Of a DNA stretch of 64,000 bases, positions 1-9,900 are shown piece after piece. Source of the stretch: Euryhalocaulis sp050486445 (lineage in GTDB: Bacteria; Pseudomonadota; Alphaproteobacteria; Caulobacterales; Maricaulaceae); NCBI GenBank assembly GCA_050486445.1, contig JBJHDH010000016.1:4978-68977 (forward strand), given 5' to 3'. Positions within the stretch are counted from its first letter, which is position 1, and each line of letters opens with the position of its first letter. The translations under genes were made by a program, and so were the position numbers. The notes under the pieces were generated by a model. The model saw only the letters and a list, made by a program, of their open reading frames with translations, made no database searches and was not told the DNA's origin.

Positions 1-1734
1 GCCGGCTGTTCCGACGCCGGCGCCATCCCCTCCGGTAAGGAAATTGTTGAAATCCGTGAGCTGTCCGCCCGCACCAAGCGTGAGCGTGCTTTCTACGAAT
101 GGATGGCCATTGACCGCGAGCATATGAGGCCCCGCGCCCAGCGGCGCGTCGATGGCGCCGCTCAGCACCGCGCCGGTATGCCCGTCGGCAGGGTCATAGG
201 GCGTTCCGCCAGCGCCAGTGAAGATCGCCGCGCCATAGATGGAATGCGGCGCCGGAAAGAAGGCGTCGCCGATCTGGTAGGACAGACCGACCCCCTGCCC
301 GGCGTCGCCTGCAAAAAACCCGCGGATCGCGGCGTGGCAATCACCGGCCGGACAGGCGGCGCCCGTTCCGGTCACATCAATGTCGTTGCCGTAGAAGATC
401 GAGCCGTCATTGAGCCAGTCTGAAAGGCTGAGGGCGAGCTGCGAGTTCGCCGGATTGGCGGCGCCGCCCGTGGTGGCGAAGCCATAGACCGCGTCGCCCG
501 GCATATCGACGGAAAGGTCGAAGCCGATGCGGGTGGTCGAGCCAAACGCCACGGCGAGCGAACCGGTGAGCGTTCCGGGCGCACTACGCCCGTCGCCAAA
601 GGTCGGGCTGGTGGCGCCGAACAGCGTGTAATCCACGGTTCCGCCGCCGGTGACCGGCGTGACCGTGCCGCTGCCCACGGCATAGTGAAAGCCCTGCTGT
701 CCGCCCCAGGTCAGCGGCGGCATGGCAAAATAATTTCCGGCCATGGTCCCGCCATTCCAGCGGCCGACCGTGATGATGGCGTTGCCGCCCAGATCGGCGA
801 CCAGAGCGGTCCCGCGCTCCGGGTTCTCTCCCTGGGTTCCACTCAGTCCGGCGCTATAGGATTCCAGCGCGCCGTTCGCGCCAACCACGGCAGTGGCGTC
901 CGCGCGCACATCGAGACCCATTTCGTGGGATGCGAAGGCGACGGCGTCGGTTCCGCCGGACGATGCAAAAACCACATCGACCGAGCCGGAGCTGAGCCCC
1001 GGCGTCGTATCCAGAAAATCCGGGTCTCCCGGTCCACCAGGTCCGCCGGGGCCGCCCGGCCCCTGCGGATCTTCGTCTTCGCCCTCGGTCAGATCCTCAA
1101 CGATATCATCCGCGATCTGCGAATTGCCGTCAGAGCCGCGCTGGTCGGCCGGGGAGATATTATTGGTGGAGGACTGCGTATTAGCGGCGAATTGCGTGGC
1201 CGGAGCCGCGGGCGGCGTGAACGTGCCACCGATCCCGCCGGCGGAGGCGACATAGCCCTGCCCGGCCGTAAAGCTGCGCGTCTGACCACCCGCGTCAACT
1301 GTGGCGGAGCCTGCGTTCACCCGTCCGTCCAGTCCTCCGTCCGCGCTGGCAAAGGCAGTATAGGCGCCGCCGCTGGCCGTGATTGTCACGCCGTCGCGTG
1401 TCACCGAAACCGGCGCGCCCTGGCTGTCCACGCGGATCGATCCGGAGATCAGCGCGATGGAAAGTCCTCCGCCAGCCTCTTCCGTGATGACGAAACTGGC
1501 GCCTTCCGGGATGGTGATTGTGCTTCCGTCCGCCAGTTGCAATTGCAATAGCGGGCCGGTGACGGTCACCTCGGCGCCGGCGGGAATATCGCCGCCTGTG
1601 AACGGCGCGCCGTTCACAGTGGCATTTTCACCGCCGAACAAGACTGGCGCGGCCTGCGCCGCGGCGGGCATACACAGCGCAAGGCCGGTGGAAAGAAGCA
1701 GGCGGTTAAAAAAACGCGAGGGTCGATGCGGCAT
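1..1734 (-). CDS. Secreted FecR-domain protein, probable Slam cargo (3' end beyond window)
   Basis: The reading frame runs open from an ATG at 1734 to base 1 with no stop, so at least 578 residues are present and the C-terminus is missing. Residues 1-28 form a Sec signal peptide ending AAAQA. Residues about 29-165 resemble a FecR-type beta domain, with a LADGSTITIPEGA stretch and repeated V-x-V strands. A low-complexity acidic and then Pro/Gly linker follows (GPGGPGGPGGPGD near 225-237). The remainder is Gly/Ser/Thr-rich beta sequence containing AAIRGFFAGDAGQGVGLSY, which looks like the small-barrel motif of TbpB-like cargo proteins. The gene begins 14 bases after the Slam-like gene and is probably cotranscribed with it. 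The CDS is clear; a secreted or surface role is likely, and the Slam-cargo role is inference. Confidence 0.75.
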   Translation of the reverse strand, partial: MPHRPSRFFNRLLLSTGLALCMPAAAQAAPVLFGGENATVNGAPFTGGDIPAGAEVTVTGPLLQLQLADGSTITIPEGASFVITEEAGGGLSIALISGSIRVDSQGAPVSVTRDGVTITASGGAYTAFASADGGLDGRVNAGSATVDAGGQTRSFTAGQGYVASAGGIGGTFTPPAAPATQFAANTQSSTNNISPADQRGSDGNSQIADDIVEDLTEGEDEDPQGPGGPGGPGGPGDPDFLDTTPGLSSGSVDVVFASSGGTDAVAFASHEMGLDVRADATAVVGANGALESYSAGLSGTQGENPERGTALVADLGGNAIITVGRWNGGTMAGNYFAMPPLTWGGQQGFHYAVGSGTVTPVTGGGTVDYTLFGATSPTFGDGRSAPGTLTGSLAVAFGSTTRIGFDLSVDMPGDAVYGFATTGGAANPANSQLALSLSDWLNDGSIFYGNDIDVTGTGAACPAGDCHAAIRGFFAGDAGQGVGLSYQIGDAFFPAPHSIYGAAIFTGAGGTPYDPADGHTGAVLSGAIDAPLGAGPHMLAVNGHPFVESTLTLGAGGQLTDFNNFLTGGDGAGVGTAG

Positions 1735-1748
1735 GGCGCGACTCATCC

Positions 1749-3086
1749 CTAAAAGCTCTTGATGATTGAGATGGAGGTGACGACGCGGTCATAGTCGTAG
1801 AGCACGATGTTGGAATCCGCGTTGGTCCAGGAGATTTCGGCGCCCAACGACAAATCCGGGCTGAGCGCGTGACGCACCCCGGCGGTAAGGTCGAGGCGCG
1901 TCGTCTTGCGCTCGGTCAGGAACAGCGGCTCGGGATCCTTGTATTCCGCCCGCTCGACCGCGGCGCTGGCATAGGTCGCCGTCAGGCCGGTCAGTTGAAA
2001 TTCTACCCCGGCGCGGGCGCCGGCGAACCAGTAAGACAGATGGTCAAAGGCGCTGTTGCGGGCCTCTTCAAGCCCGGCATAGGCGCCGCCGAAGATATAG
2101 GGTCCGCCGGGCGAAACCGGGCCGCCCGCCGTGCCTCCAACAATAAAGCGATTGACGTTCATTGCCCGGTTGCCGGGATAGGTCAGGCGCGTGGCCAGCA
2201 CATAGACGCCCAGATCGACAGCGTGCGCCGTCTGGTAATTCCACTGGCCCAGCGCGCCGATCGCATTGCGATAATCATCGCCATCCAGCCAGAATTGCTG
2301 AAGCTGCGCCGCCAGCGTGAACGTGCCGTGATCCGGCGTCGCCTGCGCAATCCCGACATTCAGCCCGGCGATCGCCTGGCTGTAATCGTCCACATCCGGA
2401 TTGCCGCGCAGGCTGGCCGTCAGGTCCGCGATCAGCCGCCGGTCGATGGCCAGACCATGCGTGATGGAAAGACGCCCTGCTATCTCACCGAATGCATCGT
2501 CCTGCGCGCGCGCGTTCGGCGCCAGTGTTCCAAGACCAAGCCCGGCGAAAGCCGGGATCAGGATGCGCGTTTCGTCAGTGGAGTTATTGACGTTGCTGTC
2601 ATAGCCAACCGTGACGCGCAGCGATCCGGAGACATTCGTTCCCCCGCCCGAAAGACTTGTATCCAGCGCCGTTACATAACGATCCACAGCCACGCGCACG
2701 TCATCGGGCACGTTCTGCCGACGGACCGTATCCAGTTCGCGGCGCGCCGCTTCCGGTTCGTTCAGCGCAATATAAGCGCGGCCCAGCTCCGCCCGCGCCT
2801 GCAAATGCGAAGGCTGCACCGCCAGCACGCGCTCGAAGGCCGCCACAGCCTCAACAGGACGGCCGCTGTCCATGGCGGCCAGACCCAGCACGTAATCGTA
2901 TGCGGGGTCTCCCGCGCGTTCCCTCTCCGCCGGCTTCAGCAGCGCATAGGCGCCGGCGGCGTCGCCGCTATAGATACGCGCCAGCCCGTCATCGACGATA
3001 TCGGCGTGAGCGGCCATGCCGGCCAGACTCAACGACAACGCCGTAAGCCCGCCCGCCAGTCCGCGAGACGTAAACTTCCTTCGCAT
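1749..3086 (-). CDS. Slam-like outer-membrane translocon (TPR plus DUF560-type barrel)
   Basis: A 445-residue protein with a signal peptide (cleavage after AHA at 28), a periplasmic TPR region (about 30-145, with repeats such as AYDYVLGLAAMDSGRPVEA and ARAELGRAYIALNEPEAA), and a C-terminal beta-barrel (about 155-445) ending in phenylalanine. The barrel opens with the GYDSNVN signature of surface lipoprotein assembly modifier (Slam) proteins. In that family the TPR part and the barrel move surface lipoproteins or soluble cargo across the outer membrane (type XI secretion). The downstream FecR-domain gene is the natural cargo candidate. Length and domain order fit the family. Specific cargo and lipidation are not shown by the sequence. 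Confidence 0.8.
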   Translation of the reverse strand: MRRKFTSRGLAGGLTALSLSLAGMAAHADIVDDGLARIYSGDAAGAYALLKPAERERAGDPAYDYVLGLAAMDSGRPVEAVAAFERVLAVQPSHLQARAELGRAYIALNEPEAARRELDTVRRQNVPDDVRVAVDRYVTALDTSLSGGGTNVSGSLRVTVGYDSNVNNSTDETRILIPAFAGLGLGTLAPNARAQDDAFGEIAGRLSITHGLAIDRRLIADLTASLRGNPDVDDYSQAIAGLNVGIAQATPDHGTFTLAAQLQQFWLDGDDYRNAIGALGQWNYQTAHAVDLGVYVLATRLTYPGNRAMNVNRFIVGGTAGGPVSPGGPYIFGGAYAGLEEARNSAFDHLSYWFAGARAGVEFQLTGLTATYASAAVERAEYKDPEPLFLTERKTTRLDLTAGVRHALSPDLSLGAEISWTNADSNIVLYDYDRVVTSISIIKSF

Positions 3087-3246
3087 GAAATCTCCTCAAA
3101 CCCCGCCGTCAGGGGCCGCAACGCGGCGCGCAAAAACCCGCCGCGCGCGAGCAAACCCGCGTGCGCCAGGCCGTCCGCTGTGCGGTGCAGCAAAGCCTTC
3201 CCGGGCCTGTTGTTTGGGAAATCCGGAAACCCCACAACCCGCAAAT

Positions 3247-3278
3247 AAGGGGGAAAACGCCCCCTTGAATCGGGGGGG
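3247..3278. promoter_or_regulatory. Candidate operator with CCCCCTT/GGGGG palindromes in a divergent promoter region
   Basis: The 292-base gap between the Slam-like gene (minus) and the histidine kinase (plus) contains AAGGGGG-N6-CCCCCTT (3247-3266), directly extended to CCCCCTTGAATCGGGGGGG (3260-3278). Similar motifs lie in front of the LuxR-type gene at 6355 and the autotransporter at 24342. Function is inferred from position and recurrence only. Nothing else was recognised in the gap. Confidence 0.35.
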
Positions 3279-3378
3279 CGGCTGTGGGACGAGAAAGCGC
3301 CGGTGCGAATGCGAAAACATCGCGCCGCCGCTGCTCTACAACCCGCCGTCTTTTATTCGGCCCGATACGGATTGCCTG

Positions 3379-5577
3379 ATGCAGACACGCCGTTTCTGGT
3401 CTCCGGCCTCTGTCATGCTCTGGGCCGTGCTGCTGTGCGCGGCGGCTCTGGGCCTGGCTGCCGCGACGGCGCTGTCCCAGCCCTGGCTGGGCCTTCATCT
3501 TGCTCCCGATGCGGAAACAGACGGCGTCGCCATTGTCCGTGTCGCGCCGGATGGGCCGGCAGGTCTCGCCGGCATCATGCCCGGCCGCCTGATCGCCGTG
3601 GCCCCGGCCAATGCGCCACAGGCCGGCCTGACGCTGGAAGCCGCCGATGTCATCGAAGAGCCGGACGCCTTCGAGACATTCGCGCGGCTGGACATATTCC
3701 ATGCACGCCAGCAGACGCTGCACGACATGCTGGCTGCCGGGCCCGTGACGCTGAGCGTCGCGACGGAGACAGGCGAAACTGTCCTGACCGTCGTGGCGCC
3801 GGAGCGGCGGACTCTTCTATCCCTGCCCCCGGTCTGGTGGGCCCAGATTATGGTCGGGCTGGGCGGCGTGCTGATCGGCGGCTGGATTTTCAGCCTGCGT
3901 CAGCAGGACTGGGGGGCGCGCATGTTCGCCCTGGCCGGGCTGTCCATGCTGATGTTCAGCTTCGCCGCCGCTGTGTATTCCACGCGCGAGCTGGCGCTGG
4001 CCGCAGACCTGTTCCGCCTGCTCGGCGGCATCAATCATGCCGGCGCCGTGCTGTTCGGCGCGGCGATGATTGGCCTTTTCCTCAGCTATCCGCGCCAGAT
4101 CGTTTCGCCGGTCTGGCTGTGGCTGATCCCCATCATTCTGATCCCATGGCTCATCGCATTTGAGCTGCGCCTGATCGCCGCTCCGGCGGCGGCGCATTTC
4201 ATCGTGATGGTGGAAATGCTGGGCATCATCATCGCCGCCTTTGTGCAATGGTGGGCGAACCGCAAGGGCGACCCGCGCGACCGCGCGGCCCTGCGCTGGG
4301 TTGGCCTCTCCGTGGTGATCGGCGCGGGCGCCTTTATCGCCATTGTCGCGACGCCGACCGCTTTTGGCGTCACCCCGGTGCTGAATCAGGGCTGGTCGTT
4401 TTTATTCTTTCTGCTGATCTATGTCGGAATCGCGCTGGGCCTGCGGCGCTATCGCCTGTTCGAACTGGATGAATGGGCCTTCCGCATTCTGTTTTATACT
4501 GGCGGCCTGATCGTGCTGATCGCGTTCGACGCGGCCCTGATCTGGCTGCTGTCGCTGGAGCGGGCCGCGGCGCTGGGCGTCGCGCTGCTGGGCGTCGCCT
4601 TCCTCTATCTGCCGCTGCGCGACATGGCGTGGCGGCGCATGGCCCGGCGTCAGCGCATGGGCGAGGACGAGATGTTCCAGGCCGTGATGAATGTAGCTTT
4701 CGCCGCCTCGGTCCAGGAACGCGGGGCGCAATGGCGGGCGCTGTTGCAACGGTTGTTCGACCCGCTGGAAATTGTCACCCTCAATACGCCGGTCACCGAA
4801 GCAATGCTGGGTGAGGAGGGGCTGAATTTGACCCTGCCGCCCGCCGCCGGAGCGCCTTCACTGACGCTGCGTCATCCCTGGCAGGGCGGGTCGCTGTTCA
4901 GCGCACGGCATTTGCGGCTGGCGCAGCAGATCGTGGCGCTGATGCGCCACGCCGAAGAAAGTCGCGAAGCCTATGAGCGCGGTGCGGCAGGTGAGCGTAA
5001 ACGCATCGCCCAGGATCTGCACGACGATGTCGGCGCGCGTCTTCTGTCCGGCCTGCACAAGCCGGACATAAGCCAGACGCGCGAGACGTTGCGCGAATCC
5101 ATCGCCGACATCCGCACTATTGTCAGCGGCCTTACCGGCGAATGCCTGCCGCTGGATCAGGTTCTGGGAGAGTTGCGGTATGAGGCGGCGCAGCGTTTCG
5201 AGGCCGCCGGGATCGCGCTGGACTGGCCGCCAGAAGACGGGGAAGCGAACGCACCCTTGCTGGAATACCGCGTCTATCGCAATCTTCGCTCCGTGCTGCG
5301 CGAAATTGTTAGCAATATCGTGCGCCATTCCGGCGCAAGCATGGTACGCGTCTCTGTCCAGCGGGACAGCGGGGCGATCCATGTCGTCGTGGAAGACAAT
5401 GGAAAGGGATTCATGCCCGACGCTCCCGATGGGCGCAAAGGCAACGGCATCGCCAATATGCGGAACCGTATCGCGGAGCTGGGCGGCGTGTGTGAATTTC
5501 CACCCACCCGGAAGGGCGCCGTCGTTGCGCTGTCCCTGCCTCTCTCTCAAACCATGGAGGCCGCGGCCGCCTCGTGA
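3379..5577 (+). CDS. PDZ-containing membrane sensor histidine kinase (NarL-type, HisKA_3)
   Basis: A 732-residue kinase. An N-terminal membrane segment (about 10-32) is followed by a periplasmic PDZ-like domain (about 35-150, VRVAPDGPAGLAGIMPG), then a block of about seven hydrophobic helices (about 155-400). The cytoplasmic kinase has the HisKA_3 box ERKRIAQDLHDDVG with the phospho-acceptor at His548, an N box (REIVSNIVRHSGA), and G boxes VEDNGKGF and GNGIANMRNR. The ATG at 3379 was chosen because the frame is open further upstream (to 3016), but that part is Arg/Pro-rich and opposes the divergent gene. The stop overlaps the response regulator start by four bases, so the two form a translationally coupled pair. 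The ligand is unknown. Confidence 0.85.
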   Translation: MQTRRFWSPASVMLWAVLLCAAALGLAAATALSQPWLGLHLAPDAETDGVAIVRVAPDGPAGLAGIMPGRLIAVAPANAPQAGLTLEAADVIEEPDAFETFARLDIFHARQQTLHDMLAAGPVTLSVATETGETVLTVVAPERRTLLSLPPVWWAQIMVGLGGVLIGGWIFSLRQQDWGARMFALAGLSMLMFSFAAAVYSTRELALAADLFRLLGGINHAGAVLFGAAMIGLFLSYPRQIVSPVWLWLIPIILIPWLIAFELRLIAAPAAAHFIVMVEMLGIIIAAFVQWWANRKGDPRDRAALRWVGLSVVIGAGAFIAIVATPTAFGVTPVLNQGWSFLFFLLIYVGIALGLRRYRLFELDEWAFRILFYTGGLIVLIAFDAALIWLLSLERAAALGVALLGVAFLYLPLRDMAWRRMARRQRMGEDEMFQAVMNVAFAASVQERGAQWRALLQRLFDPLEIVTLNTPVTEAMLGEEGLNLTLPPAAGAPSLTLRHPWQGGSLFSARHLRLAQQIVALMRHAEESREAYERGAAGERKRIAQDLHDDVGARLLSGLHKPDISQTRETLRESIADIRTIVSGLTGECLPLDQVLGELRYEAAQRFEAAGIALDWPPEDGEANAPLLEYRVYRNLRSVLREIVSNIVRHSGASMVRVSVQRDSGAIHVVVEDNGKGFMPDAPDGRKGNGIANMRNRIAELGGVCEFPPTRKGAVVALSLPLSQTMEAAAAS

Positions 5578-6278
5578 CACCGCCGGATCAGAGCAAGAGC
5601 GGAAAAGCGGCACCTGAGACACTGGCGCTTGTGGTCGAGGACCAGGCCGACACCCGCGCCTGGCTGGTCCAGGTTCTGCGCACTGCCTTTCCTGGAATAG
5701 AAACGACGGAGACAGCGAGCCTGGCAGAGGCGCGGGACTGGCTGCGCACTTGCGCGCAGAGCAGCGGCGGAGCGCATCTGACTCTGGCGCTGGTCGATCT
5801 CGGTCTGCCCGACGGCTCCGGCGTGGATCTGATCCGCATTCTGGGCCGCGATTATCCGGATGTCCTGTCCATCGTCGCCACCATCTATGACGACGATGCG
5901 CACCTGTTCGACGCCATCGCAGCGGGCGCGAAAGGATATTTGCTGAAAGACCAGGACAGCGAAGCGCTGGCGCATTATCTGCGCCGCATCGAAAGCGGGG
6001 AGCCGCCGCTCTCGCCCTCTATCGCACGCCGCATGCTGGGCCATTTTCGCGATAACCCGCCTGCGCCGGCAATGCACAAGGACGAGGCCGCCCTGACGCC
6101 GCGCGAGACAGAAGTTCTGCGTATGATCGGGCGGGGTCTGCGTGTCGGCGAGGCCGCGCGCGTGCTTGGCATCAGCGACCACACCGTGGCCGGCCATGTG
6201 AAAGCGATCTACGCCAAGCTGAATATTGCGTCCCGTGCCGAAGCAGGGCTGGAGGCAGCGCGGCGCGGTCTGACCTGA
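5574..6278 (+). CDS. LuxR/NarL-family response regulator
   Basis: A 234-residue two-domain regulator starting at a GTG inside the kinase stop codon (GTGA overlap). The receiver domain (about 17-140) has the acidic pair Glu22/Asp23, the phosphorylation site Asp75 (LALVDLGLPD) and Lys125 (GYLLKD). The C-terminal LuxR-type helix-turn-helix (about 165-230) carries LTPRETEVLRMIGRG and GISDHTVAGHVKAIYAKL. It is the cognate partner of the PDZ histidine kinase. Its targets are not known; the CCCCTT...GGGG palindromes in nearby promoters are candidates. Confidence 0.88.
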   Translation: MTPPDQSKSGKAAPETLALVVEDQADTRAWLVQVLRTAFPGIETTETASLAEARDWLRTCAQSSGGAHLTLALVDLGLPDGSGVDLIRILGRDYPDVLSIVATIYDDDAHLFDAIAAGAKGYLLKDQDSEALAHYLRRIESGEPPLSPSIARRMLGHFRDNPPAPAMHKDEAALTPRETEVLRMIGRGLRVGEAARVLGISDHTVAGHVKAIYAKLNIASRAEAGLEAARRGLT

Positions 6279-6314
6279 CCCCCTTATTCCGGGGGTAACC
6301 CCTTGTTTGAGAGG
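6278..6314. promoter_or_regulatory. Tandem CCCCTT...GGGG palindromes upstream of the LuxR-type gene
   Basis: ACCCCCTTATTCCGGGGGT (6278-6296) has perfect six-base inverted arms and overlaps the response regulator stop. It is followed at once by ACCCCTTGTTTGAGAGG (6298-6314). The pair lies 41 bases upstream of the next start. The same pattern occurs at 3247-3278 and 24402-24420. An operator role is inferred; no T-run follows, so a terminator is unlikely. Confidence 0.4.
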
Positions 6315-6354
6315 CCCGTAGATTCACGGCGCATTGATGCCGTGAGGACTCTCT

Positions 6355-6963
6355 GTGTCCGTATCATCCGATCCAGATTTCGCGCCGCACCTCGTTTCAG
6401 CGCGCCCCGGCGACATGCTTGACGGCATGATGACGGCGTTTGCTCTGGCCGGACTGCATGCGCTGGCCGTGGACAGAGGGTTGGCTGTGGTTCGCACAAA
6501 TGAGTGTGTGGCGCCGGGCCATGATCCCGCCCTCAGCATTCAGAACGGCCGCGTCCACACCACCGAGCCGGAAGAGCAGGATATATTGGCGTCGCTGGTG
6601 ACGGCCGCGCTTGACGCCTTGCCGGACGCCCCGCCCGGCCTTGCCTTGCTGGTCACACCCTCGGGACGAAAGTGCTGCGTGCGCGCGCATCGCTGCTCCG
6701 GCAAATCCCGGGTCATTTTGTGGCATCAGGCTGGCGGAGCGGATGTGCGTATCGCCCCGGAAGCAATCCGTTCCGTTTTTCACCTGACCCCGGCTGAAAG
6801 CCGGCTGGCGGCGGAACTGGCCGCCGGCGCGCCTCTCTCCGCCGCCGCCGCAAAGCTGGGTGTGACAATGCACACCGCGCGTGACCGTCTGCGCTCGATT
6901 TTCGGAAAGACGCATACGGGACGTCAGGCCGAGCTGGTCAGCCTGATCCTGCACACGCTGTAG
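6355..6963 (+). CDS. Small LuxR-type HTH regulator without a receiver domain
   Basis: A 202-residue protein starting at a GTG preceded by GAGG seven bases upstream. The C-terminal 65 residues form a degenerate LuxR-type helix-turn-helix (FHLTPAESRLAAELAAGAPL, then AAAAKLGVTMHTARDRLRSIF). The N-terminal 130 residues lack an acidic pocket or a recognisable sensor fold. They contain one CCVRAHRC cysteine cluster near residues 104-111. It follows the kinase/regulator pair on the same strand and is convergent with the RND pump, whose stop is 13 bases away. It could be an accessory regulator in the same circuit. The ligand is unknown. Confidence 0.75.
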   Translation: MSVSSDPDFAPHLVSARPGDMLDGMMTAFALAGLHALAVDRGLAVVRTNECVAPGHDPALSIQNGRVHTTEPEEQDILASLVTAALDALPDAPPGLALLVTPSGRKCCVRAHRCSGKSRVILWHQAGGADVRIAPEAIRSVFHLTPAESRLAAELAAGAPLSAAAAKLGVTMHTARDRLRSIFGKTHTGRQAELVSLILHTL

Positions 6964-6976
6964 CGGAACCGTCGTC

Positions 6977-9900
6977 CTATTCCGCCGGAACCGCCGCTGC
7001 CCGTTTGCCGCCGAACATGTCCCGCACGCTGCGCCGCACCAGCACATAGAACATCGGGATATAGAACACCGCCAGAATGGTGGCGGTGAACATGCCTCCG
7101 ATCACCGCGGTGCCAATGGCGACGCGGCTGTTTGCGCCGGCGCCGGTAGAAATGGCCAGCGGCAGCACGCCCCCCATAAAGGCGAAAGACGTCATCAGGA
7201 TTGGCCGCAAACGGATGCGCGCGGCCTCCAGCGCCGCATCGATCACCCGCAGGCCGCGCTTTTCGGCCTGATCCGCGAACTCGATCATCAGGATCGCGTT
7301 CCGCGCAGCCAGACCCATTGTGGTTAGCAATCCGATCTGAAGAAACACATCATTGTTCAAGCCGCGCAACGTAACAGCGAACACCGCGCCCACCAGACCC
7401 AGCGGCACGACCAGCATCGCCGCGATCGGAATCGACCAGCTTTCATACAGCGCCGCCAGGCATAGAAACACGACCAGAAGCGAGAGAAGATAAAGCAGCG
7501 GCGCCTGCCCCGTTGAGATACGCTCCTGAAATGACATGCCGCTCCACGCCACGCCGACACCGGCGACCTGACGCGCCAGCGCCTCGATCCGGTTCATCGC
7601 CGCACCCGAGCTGACGCCCGGCGCAGGCTGGGCTTCGACCTGGAAGGAGGATACGCCGTTAAAGCGAGCAAGCGTTGTCGGCGTTTCCGCCCATGACGTT
7701 TCGGCGAAAGAGGAAAACGGCGTCATGCCGCCGCTGGCGGAGCGCACATACCATTGCTTCAAATCATCCGGCTGGCTGCGATACGCCGCGTCGCCCTGCA
7801 CATAAACGCGCTTCACCCTCCCCTGATCCAGAAAATCGTTCACATAGCGCCCGCCCCAGGCGATGGAGAGCGTATTATTCACATCTGCCTGTGACAGGCC
7901 GAGAACGCTCAGACGCTGCGGATCGGCGTCCACATGCAGAGTCGGAACCGAGGGGAGCTCGCTGACCCGCACTCCGGTCAGCATCGGATCCTGCCGCGCC
8001 AGGGTCAGCAGCTCATCCCGCGCCGCATCGAATTCGGTACGGGTGAGGCCCGTGGCGTTGAGAAGCTGCATCTGCACCACATTTGCCTGTCCCAGTCCCC
8101 GGATCGGCGCCGGCATCCGCACAAAGGCGTCCACATCGCGCAGGCTGGAAAGCGCCGCGGTGGAACGCCGGGCGATCGTATCGGCTGAATCCTGACGTTC
8201 GTCCCAATGCCGCAGGCTGAGGAAACCCCGCCCCATATTCTGCGCGCCGGCCCCGCTGACCGACATCATCGCGCTGATATTATGCGCCTCATTGTTGGTG
8301 AAATAGTCCTCGATGGCCTGCTGCGCCGCGAGCGCGCGCGGCTGGGTCGCGCCGGCGGGAAGCTGGAACTGGAACTGGGCGCGGCCTTCGTCCTCGTTCG
8401 GAATAAAGCTGGTGGGCAGACGCAGAAACATTGCCGCCAGCACAACGACGATCAACGCATAGATACCCATAAAGACGGCCTTGCGCTCCGTCACCGTGCG
8501 TACGGCCGCCAGATAGCGTGCGACACTGCGGGTCGCGACAGCATTCATACGCGCTTTGGTCCGCTTTAGCCTGTCGATAAGACCATCGCCTGAGGGCGCC
8601 GCGCCCCCTCCCCCGGATCCGCGCTTGGCCTTCAGCAATGTGGTGGTCAAAGCCGGGCTGAGCACCAGCGCCACGATCACCGACAGCACCATCGCGGTAA
8701 CGATGGTGATGGAGAACTGACGATAGATTACGCCCGTGGAGCCGCCGAAAAACGCCATGGGCATGAACACAGCAGACAGCACCGCGGCCAGGCCGATCAG
8801 CGCCATCTGGATTTCGCCCATGGAACGGATAGTCGCCTCGCGCGGCGACATACCGGGATTTTCGTGCAACACCCGGTCGACATTTTCCACCACAACGATG
8901 GCGTCATCGACCAAAAGCCCGATGACCAGAACCAGACCGAACAGGGTCAGCGTATTGATGGAATAACCCGCGACGGCGAGAACCCCGAACGTGCCCAGCA
9001 TCACTACCGGCACCGCGATGGCGGGGATCAGCGTGGCCCGCCAGCTTTGCAGAAACACAAACATCACAAGGATGACCAGGAAGATGGCCTCGGCCAGTGT
9101 CTTCACAACTTCCTTGATGGAAATCTTGATGAATTCGCCGGCGTCAAGCGGGAAGACGTATTCAAACCCTTCGGGGAAAGAATGCGCCAGATCGCGCACC
9201 GTGGCCTTCACCGTCTCGGCGACCTGAAGTGCGTTGGATCCCGGCGCCAGCATCACCGCCAATCCGGTTCCCGGATAGCCGTTCACGCGCGTGACGATAG
9301 TGTAGTTCTCAGCGCCAAGCTCCACCCGCGCAACATCTGAAAGACGCACCGTGGAGCCGTCTGTCTGGGTTTTGACAACAATATTGCCAAATTGCTCCGG
9401 AGTTTGCAGGCGTGATTGCGCCGTGACCGTCGCGTTCAGCATCTGGCTTTCCGGCATCGGCGTGCCGCCGATCTCGCCGGCGGCCACCTCGGCGTTCTGC
9501 GCCTGAACCGCCGCGACAATGTCGCCAGGCATCAGTGCATAGGACGCCAGACGCACCGGATCGAGCCAGATACGCATCGCCCGCTGGCTGCCGAAGACGT
9601 TAGTGTCGCCAACGCCCGGAATGCGGGCGATCACGTCCTGAACGTTCGATGCGAGATAATCGGAAATATCCAGATTGGTGTACTGGCCCGTGGTGTCGTA
9701 CACCGACACAATCATTAGAAAGTCCGGATTGGACTTGGTGACGCGCACGCCCTGCTGCTGCACCTGCGCCGGCAGACGCGCCAAAGCCTGCTGCACTTTA
9801 TTCTGGACCTGCACCTGGGCGATGTCCGGATCGACCTTGCGGTCGAACGTGGCGCTGATGCTGACCTGGCCGCGCGAGCTGGAGCTGGAGCTGAAATAGA

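Noticed and set aside
1869..3248. Plus-strand open frame opposite the Slam-like gene
   Set aside because: It lacks any domain and opposes a gene with a signal peptide, TPRs and barrel signature.
3016..3378. N-terminal extension of the histidine kinase frame
   Set aside because: Arg/Pro-rich translation in the divergent promoter region; the ATG at 3379 starts directly before the first membrane helix.
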